In this document: piece by piece, positions 7,487-11,220 of the stretch | Layout: every line of letters starts with the position of its first letter | Numbering within the stretch: position 1 is the first letter of the stretch | The notes under the pieces: generated by a model | What the model saw: only the letters and a program-made list of their open reading frames with translations | Told to the model about the DNA's origin: nothing | Database searches by the model: none | Source of the DNA: Bordetella parapertussis | GTDB taxonomy: Bacteria > Pseudomonadota > Gammaproteobacteria > Burkholderiales > Burkholderiaceae_C | Direction of reading: 5' to 3' | Length of the DNA stretch: 11,220 bases | NCBI GenBank assembly: GCA_945888535.1 | Contig: CAMDAN010000080.1 | Location: 1 to 11,220 of the forward strand | Translations under genes and position numbers: made by a program

Positions 7487-8469
7487 TGATTTTCAAGCAA
7501 GTGATTGAGGTAATCCAACTCTGCGCTTAAGGCTTGGATGTAGAGCGCAGCGACCACTGGCTCCGAAGCTTGTAGATGCGTGATTCGGTAAGCGCAATAC
7601 GCTGCGAATCGGAAATGGTGGTAGACCTGTACCAAAGGGAGCCGAGCCTTCATCGCCTCCACATCCAAATCCGCACTCTGCGCTTGGAAATAGGACTGGA
7701 AAAAGTGCTGAATGACCCCATCAGCCAAGGGCTCGCAATGGTAAAGAATTTGCATTGCGGGAGATGTAAACGTAAACACATCCTGTAACGGATCTCCTAA
7801 GCCCGGACATTGCCAGTCAATCAGACACGGGCCCGCGTCCCCGACGATGATGTTTCCGGGGCCACAATCGGTATGCACCAAGACAGGCTTACTTGGCGCA
7901 GTGAGCGGGCAATCCGCCAATGTTTGTTTTAAATGCTCCAACGGGCCGAGCAGTGTTTCATCGCACTCGCTCAACATGGATAGGCTGTGTGTATAAAGTT
8001 CTTGCGGGCTTTGCGGAAGAAGTCGAAAGCTATTTTTAGCATTCGCATCGATGGGCGTGCGATGAACACGCGCCAACAAATCAGCGACATCCTTGGTACA
8101 TTTTTCTGCGTTCTGTGGATCGAATTTCCACGGCAAGCCCGCCACGTAGCCATACAACAAAATATCCCCTGCGGGGGTTTGTGGCAAGTATGCAATAGGC
8201 TCAGGGGCACAAGTACTGCCTTGGAGGTAACTGAGCGCGGCTGCTTCGGTATCCGGCATGACGGGGAACATGGGGTTGGTCACCCCTTTGAAAAACTGCT
8301 TGATCACCATGATCTTCTCGCCGACCTGAAGGCGGTACACCTGATTCCAAAATCCACCAGTGAGAAGTTTTAAATCGCTGGCAGCCACCGTGTTCGAGAG
8401 AAAACCCGCATCGGCCAAAACCGTCAATAAAAGAGCGCGCTGCTCGGCACTGTCTTTTGAATCAGACAT
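7483..8469 (-). CDS. APH/choline-kinase-fold small-molecule kinase
   Basis: This 328-residue protein belongs to the aminoglycoside phosphotransferase/choline kinase superfamily (APH), whose metabolic members phosphorylate hydroxyls of choline, homoserine, methylthioribose or hydroxylysine. Seen in order: a glycine-rich nucleotide loop LLTGGFWNQVYRL (35-47), the ATP-binding lysine K57 in MVIKQF, hinge ILLYGYVAGLPW (103-114), the catalytic Brenner motif H199-T-D201-C-G-P-G-N206 and the metal-binding D218-W219 in LIDWQCPGLGDP. All catalytic residues are present, so it should be active. The start overlaps the dehydrogenase stop by 8 nt and the stop overlaps the isomerase-like gene by 4 nt, so the three are almost certainly one translational unit. 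This context argues for a catabolic metabolite kinase rather than antibiotic resistance. The substrate cannot be deduced. Confidence 0.85.
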   Translation of the reverse strand: MSDSKDSAEQRALLLTVLADAGFLSNTVAASDLKLLTGGFWNQVYRLQVGEKIMVIKQFFKGVTNPMFPVMPDTEAAALSYLQGSTCAPEPIAYLPQTPAGDILLYGYVAGLPWKFDPQNAEKCTKDVADLLARVHRTPIDANAKNSFRLLPQSPQELYTHSLSMLSECDETLLGPLEHLKQTLADCPLTAPSKPVLVHTDCGPGNIIVGDAGPCLIDWQCPGLGDPLQDVFTFTSPAMQILYHCEPLADGVIQHFFQSYFQAQSADLDVEAMKARLPLVQVYHHFRFAAYCAYRITHLQASEPVVAALYIQALSAELDYLNHLLENQ

Positions 8470-9502
8470 CTGGGCTTTTCCCGTTCACTGGTATCGCGTA
8501 CTGCTCTAACTGGTTGAGGAGCGGGGTGTCCACCTCCACACCAGACGCCATGGCTAGATTCATATGGTTGTGTCGACCAGCGCCCGGGACGCGAGCGCCC
8601 TCTTGGACTTCAATCGCTTGCATTAACTGGAACATACGCACGTCAAATCCCGGCGCAAACGCAGCTGGGTCTATCGCAATAAAACACTGCCCCACGCCTG
8701 GGGGGCCGCCCGTATCGTCTAAGAGGGAGCTGGCTTGCTGTGACCAGTTGGCGCCACCTAAGCCAGCGGCCAAAATTTCAACAATCAAGGCCAATCCGTA
8801 GCCTTTGTGTCCGGCCGCTGGGGCCATTAAACCTTCCAAGGCTTCTTTCGGATCGGTGGTGGGAAGGCCCGCAAGATTCATCGCCCATCCCGCTGGAATG
8901 GGGCCGCCTTTGTTAGCAGCTTCAATCACGTTGACTCTTGCCGTGGCGGTGCTCGACATATCCAGAACCACAGGGCCCACGTCTTCGCCTGTGGCATTAC
9001 GCGGGCGCGGCGATCCAAATCCTAAGGGGTTAGTTCCAAAAACCGCTTGGTTACCACCCAAAGGAGCCATCATGGCCGAGGCGTTGGCGAAAGCCAAATT
9101 CACCAAACCTTCCAAGGCCAAACGCCGGATAAACCAGCCCAAGACGCCCGCAGAATAGGAGTTGTGGATGCTCATTACCCCCACCCCTTGGCTTCGCACC
9201 AAGGTTAAAAAATCAGGCAGTGCATCGATAAACGCCGTATGCGAAAAACCTGCGTCTGCATCAATAAGCAAAGCAGAAGGGGCCGTTTTTTTCCAACTGG
9301 CTTGGGCTTGCCCATGGATCTTTTTGCAACGTAAATGTGCGCAATAGGTGGGCAAGTAGGCGAGGCCCACATTGCGAATGCCTTCGGCTTCGGCCTGTGC
9401 AATCGATTGCGCAACAGTGCGAGCATGGTGCGCGTTGGCTCCGCTTGCGCTTAAGGCCCGGTGTGCGAGTTGCTCAATGTCTTGGAGTTGTAAAACAGGC
9501 AT
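8462..9502 (-). CDS. Ldh_2-family (type-2 malate/L-lactate dehydrogenase-like) NAD(P)-dependent oxidoreductase
   Basis: This 346-residue protein is of the family that includes ureidoglycolate dehydrogenase, sulfolactate dehydrogenase and piperideine-2-carboxylate reductase; they interconvert 2-hydroxy (or 2-amino/imino) acids and 2-oxo or imino acids with NAD(P). Family features seen: MMAPLGGNQAVFGTNPLGFG, VVLDMSSTATARVNV, GPIPAGWAMNLAGLPTTDP, and AAGHKGYGLALIVEILAAGL near the C-terminus. The usual 'SHG' of the N-terminal domain is N44-V45-G46, and the usual 'S-x-H-F-G' is S115-Y-S117-A-G, so two normally conserved histidines are missing. The start at 9502 gives a full family-length N-terminus, but the best purine stretch (GAGGA) is some 13 nt upstream of it. 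It is the first gene of the overlapping trio with kinase and isomerase. The family is sure; the reaction is unclear. Confidence 0.83.
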   Translation of the reverse strand: MPVLQLQDIEQLAHRALSASGANAHHARTVAQSIAQAEAEGIRNVGLAYLPTYCAHLRCKKIHGQAQASWKKTAPSALLIDADAGFSHTAFIDALPDFLTLVRSQGVGVMSIHNSYSAGVLGWFIRRLALEGLVNLAFANASAMMAPLGGNQAVFGTNPLGFGSPRPRNATGEDVGPVVLDMSSTATARVNVIEAANKGGPIPAGWAMNLAGLPTTDPKEALEGLMAPAAGHKGYGLALIVEILAAGLGGANWSQQASSLLDDTGGPPGVGQCFIAIDPAAFAPGFDVRMFQLMQAIEVQEGARVPGAGRHNHMNLAMASGVEVDTPLLNQLEQYAIPVNGKSPDV

Positions 9503-9575
9503 AGGGTTTGTGCCGTCCTCAAGGGTATTTTGTTAAATAAGTGGGTGCCAATTCCCACGAAGGATACCTTGGAAT
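9503..9575 (-). other. Spacer between eda and the dehydrogenase gene with an imperfect hairpin
   Basis: In this 73-nt gap, AATTCC (9550-9555) pairs with GGAATT (9571-9576, whose last base is the end of the eda stop codon), and AAGG (9560-9563) pairs with CCTT (9567-9570) inside it. An alternative 5-bp stem is GTGGG (9541-9545) with CCCAC (9554-9558). No T tract follows in the direction of transcription, so this is not a standard terminator. It may tune or process the transcript between eda and the downstream trio. Confidence 0.35.
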
Positions 9576-10211
9576 TTACTTTCGCAAGAGTGCTGTATCA
9601 ACCGCAAGTTGGGTGATTTTTGCCCAATCGCCTTTTGCCATGGCGTCAGCCGGAACCAACCACGATCCACCCACACACACCACATTAGGCAAGGCTAAAA
9701 ATTCGGACGCATTTTGAAGACTCACCCCGCCTGTCGGGCAAAACCGAACATCAAAAAACGGGCCACTCCATGCTTTGAGCATGGCGGGCCCACCCGCTTC
9801 CATGGCGGGGAAAAATTTGAGTTCGATAAAACCATCTTCTTGCGCCATCATGATTTCGCTGCCCGTTGCCACTCCTGGTAACAAGGCCAAGCCCAGATCA
9901 CGGCACGCCTGTCCAACTGCACTGGTGTAACCTGGGCTCACAGCAAAACGAGCGCCAGCGTTAGCAGCCGATTGGGCATCTGCCTTGTGCCTGACGGTAC
10001 CCGCCCCAACCACAGCTTCTGGAACATTTTTGGCAATCGCCTCAATACAGGCCAAAGCTTGAGGTGTACGCAACGTGACTTCCAACATCCGCACTCCACC
10101 AGCCACCAAAGCGCGAGCCATGGGCACTGCGTGCGCCACGTCGTTTAACACGATCACTGGAATGACGGGGGCGTCTTGCATGACTTGCAAGGCGGTGAAT
10201 TTTTCGGTCAT
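9576..10211 (-). CDS. eda: KDPG (2-keto-3-deoxy-6-phosphogluconate) aldolase
   Basis: Class I aldolase of the Entner-Doudoroff pathway, cleaving 2-keto-3-deoxy-6-phosphogluconate to pyruvate and glyceraldehyde-3-phosphate in the cytoplasm. It has 211 residues, the usual length. E44 in RMLEVTLRT is the conserved general acid/base, the GAGTV motif is at 69-73, and the Schiff-base lysine is K132 in GFIELKFFPA; CPTGGV follows. The start at 10211 is chosen because GGAG lies 6 nt upstream of that ATG and because family members begin close to this point; a longer frame to 10310 would run through the edd stop region and add a sequence unlike the family. It follows edd after 40 nt on the same strand, the classical edd-eda pair. 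The homologous KDPGal aldolase cannot be excluded from motifs, but the edd neighbour argues for KDPG. Confidence 0.93.
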   Translation of the reverse strand: MTEKFTALQVMQDAPVIPVIVLNDVAHAVPMARALVAGGVRMLEVTLRTPQALACIEAIAKNVPEAVVGAGTVRHKADAQSAANAGARFAVSPGYTSAVGQACRDLGLALLPGVATGSEIMMAQEDGFIELKFFPAMEAGGPAMLKAWSGPFFDVRFCPTGGVSLQNASEFLALPNVVCVGGSWLVPADAMAKGDWAKITQLAVDTALLRK

Positions 10212-10251
10212 GGGGTGCTCCGCAAAAACGATGAGAAATATGGGTGATGAA

Positions 10252-11220
10252 TCACAACCAGCTGCATGCGCCTTCTTCGGCGGTGAGTGCGTTGCGCCGC
10301 ATGCCAGCAAACAATTCTCGGCCCATGCCTTGCGCGTTGGATGCTTTTAATCCCGCTGGTAGCGTCGCAGCCACTCGAGCGTCCCATTGCGTTGGTTCCA
10401 CCATGACTTGCAAAGTACCTGTGAGGGCATCCAAACGAATCACATCGCCGTCTTGCAACTTAGCCAACGGGCCGTCCGCTGCCGCTTCGGGCGACACATG
10501 AATAGCAGCGGGTACCTTGCCCGAAGCGCCACTCATGCGTCCATCGGTCACCAAAGCCACCTTAAACCCCTTGCCTTGCAAAATGGCTAAGGGGGGCGTG
10601 AGCTTGTGCAGCTCTGGCATTCCGTTGGCCTGCGGACCTTGCCATCGCACTACGCAAATCACATCGCGGTTGAGTTCATTGGCGCTGAAGGATTGGTGCA
10701 AGGCTTCTTGCGAATCAAAAACACGGCACGGCGCCTCGATCACTTGGCGGTCATCGGGAACCGATGACACTTTAATCACGCTACGTCCTAAATTGCCCTC
10801 GAGCAGCTTTAAACCGCCACTGGCGCTAAAGGGCAAACGCGCAGGGCGAACGACGGTGTCATCTTTGCTGGCACCAGTCTCATGCCAAGTTAAAACGCCG
10901 CCAGTTGCAGTTGGAACACGTGTGAATTCACGCACACCGCCAGGGCGAACGGTCAAGACATCGGCATGCATAAACCCTGCGTCCAGCAATTCACGGATCA
11001 CGAAACCCGGCCCACCTGCGGCTTGAAATTGGTTCACATCCGCGCTTCCAGTGGGGTAGACGCGGCTCAGCAACGGAACGATATCGGAGAGCGCGGAGAC
11101 ATCATTCCAATCAATCACGATGCCCGCAGCGCGGGCCACTGCCACCCAGTGAATCAAATGGTTGGTCGATCCGCCTGTTGCTAATAAAGCCACCATGGCG
11201 TTGACGATACAACGTTCATC
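10252..11220 (-). CDS. edd: 6-phosphogluconate dehydratase, C-terminal part (5' end outside window)
   Basis: This is the Fe-S dehydratase (ILVD/EDD family) that converts 6-phosphogluconate to 2-keto-3-deoxy-6-phosphogluconate. The frame stays open to the window edge, and 322 residues of an expected roughly 600 are visible. Family signatures seen: [20 protein letters not shown] at the beginning, [40 protein letters not shown], and [20 protein letters not shown] near the end. The C-terminal sequence [12 protein letters not shown] matches the ending of Edd proteins rather than of dihydroxy-acid dehydratase IlvD, and the adjacent eda supports this. An ATG at 11194-11196 is an internal codon. The N-terminal part with the remaining Fe-S cysteines is outside the window. 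Confidence 0.92.
   Translation of the reverse strand, partial: DERCIVNAMVALLATGGSTNHLIHWVAVARAAGIVIDWNDVSALSDIVPLLSRVYPTGSADVNQFQAAGGPGFVIRELLDAGFMHADVLTVRPGGVREFTRVPTATGGVLTWHETGASKDDTVVRPARLPFSASGGLKLLEGNLGRSVIKVSSVPDDRQVIEAPCRVFDSQEALHQSFSANELNRDVICVVRWQGPQANGMPELHKLTPPLAILQGKGFKVALVTDGRMSGASGKVPAAIHVSPEAAADGPLAKLQDGDVIRLDALTGTLQVMVEPTQWDARVAATLPAGLKASNAQGMGRELFAGMRRNALTAEEGACSWL

Noticed and set aside
7483..8469. Aminoglycoside resistance gene
   Set aside because: The fold is shared, but the gene is embedded in an overlapping catabolic unit with no mobile element or resistance context, so a metabolic kinase is more likely.
9528..9554. Sigma-54-like -24 element TTGGCAC on the minus strand upstream of the dehydrogenase gene
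   Set aside because: The -12 element at the required spacing reads TATTT, lacking the essential GC, so the match is only half of the promoter.
10517..11026. Open frame of 169 codons antisense to edd
   Set aside because: It mirrors the conserved edd coding sequence and shows no protein motif of its own.

Overview
The window looks like a chromosomal stretch from an aerobic, heterotrophic proteobacterium. I infer a betaproteobacterium of the Burkholderiales/Comamonadaceae type from the protein style, the moderate GC and the edd-eda arrangement; no rRNA or other marker gene confirms this. Ten protein-coding genes fill nearly all of the sequence. The first and last run off the window ends. I found no tRNA, rRNA, CRISPR array or insertion sequence.

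Left part (1-2746). The 3' part of an EamA/DMT-type exporter gene is followed by a two-gene toxin-antitoxin-like module: an XRE-type regulator overlapping an AbiEii/AbiGii-like nucleotidyltransferase by 8 nt. Its promoter lies between the arms of a perfect 11-bp inverted repeat, so the module is probably autoregulated. Tail to tail with the toxin gene, with no base between the stop codons, is a LysR-type regulator on the minus strand.

Middle part (2747-6504). Divergent from the LysR gene is a two-gene plus-strand operon. It encodes a non-pyrrolysine member of the MttB (trimethylamine methyltransferase) family and a trimethylamine-dehydrogenase/dimethylglycine-demethylase-like flavoenzyme (old-yellow-enzyme barrel, Fe-S motif, FAD/NAD(P)-type domain). 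The likely role is catabolism of an N-methylated compound such as a betaine, under LysR control. No corrinoid protein gene is present, and the flavoenzyme has Ala where the second Fe-S cysteine is expected.

Right part (6518-11220, minus strand). Reading in the direction of transcription: edd (partial), eda, a type-2 malate/lactate-dehydrogenase-family oxidoreductase, an APH/choline-kinase-fold kinase, and a xylose-isomerase-like TIM-barrel protein. The last three overlap by 8 and 4 nt and are probably translationally coupled. Together with edd-eda they look like a catabolic set (oxidation, phosphorylation, isomerisation, aldol cleavage) for an unidentified sugar, sugar acid or polyol feeding the Entner-Doudoroff route. 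The dehydrogenase lacks both histidines that are normally conserved in its family.

The two best candidates for something undescribed are this dehydrogenase-kinase-isomerase cassette and the MttB-like/flavoenzyme pair. The two units converge with only 13 nt between them and may act on parts of one substrate, which is an inference.
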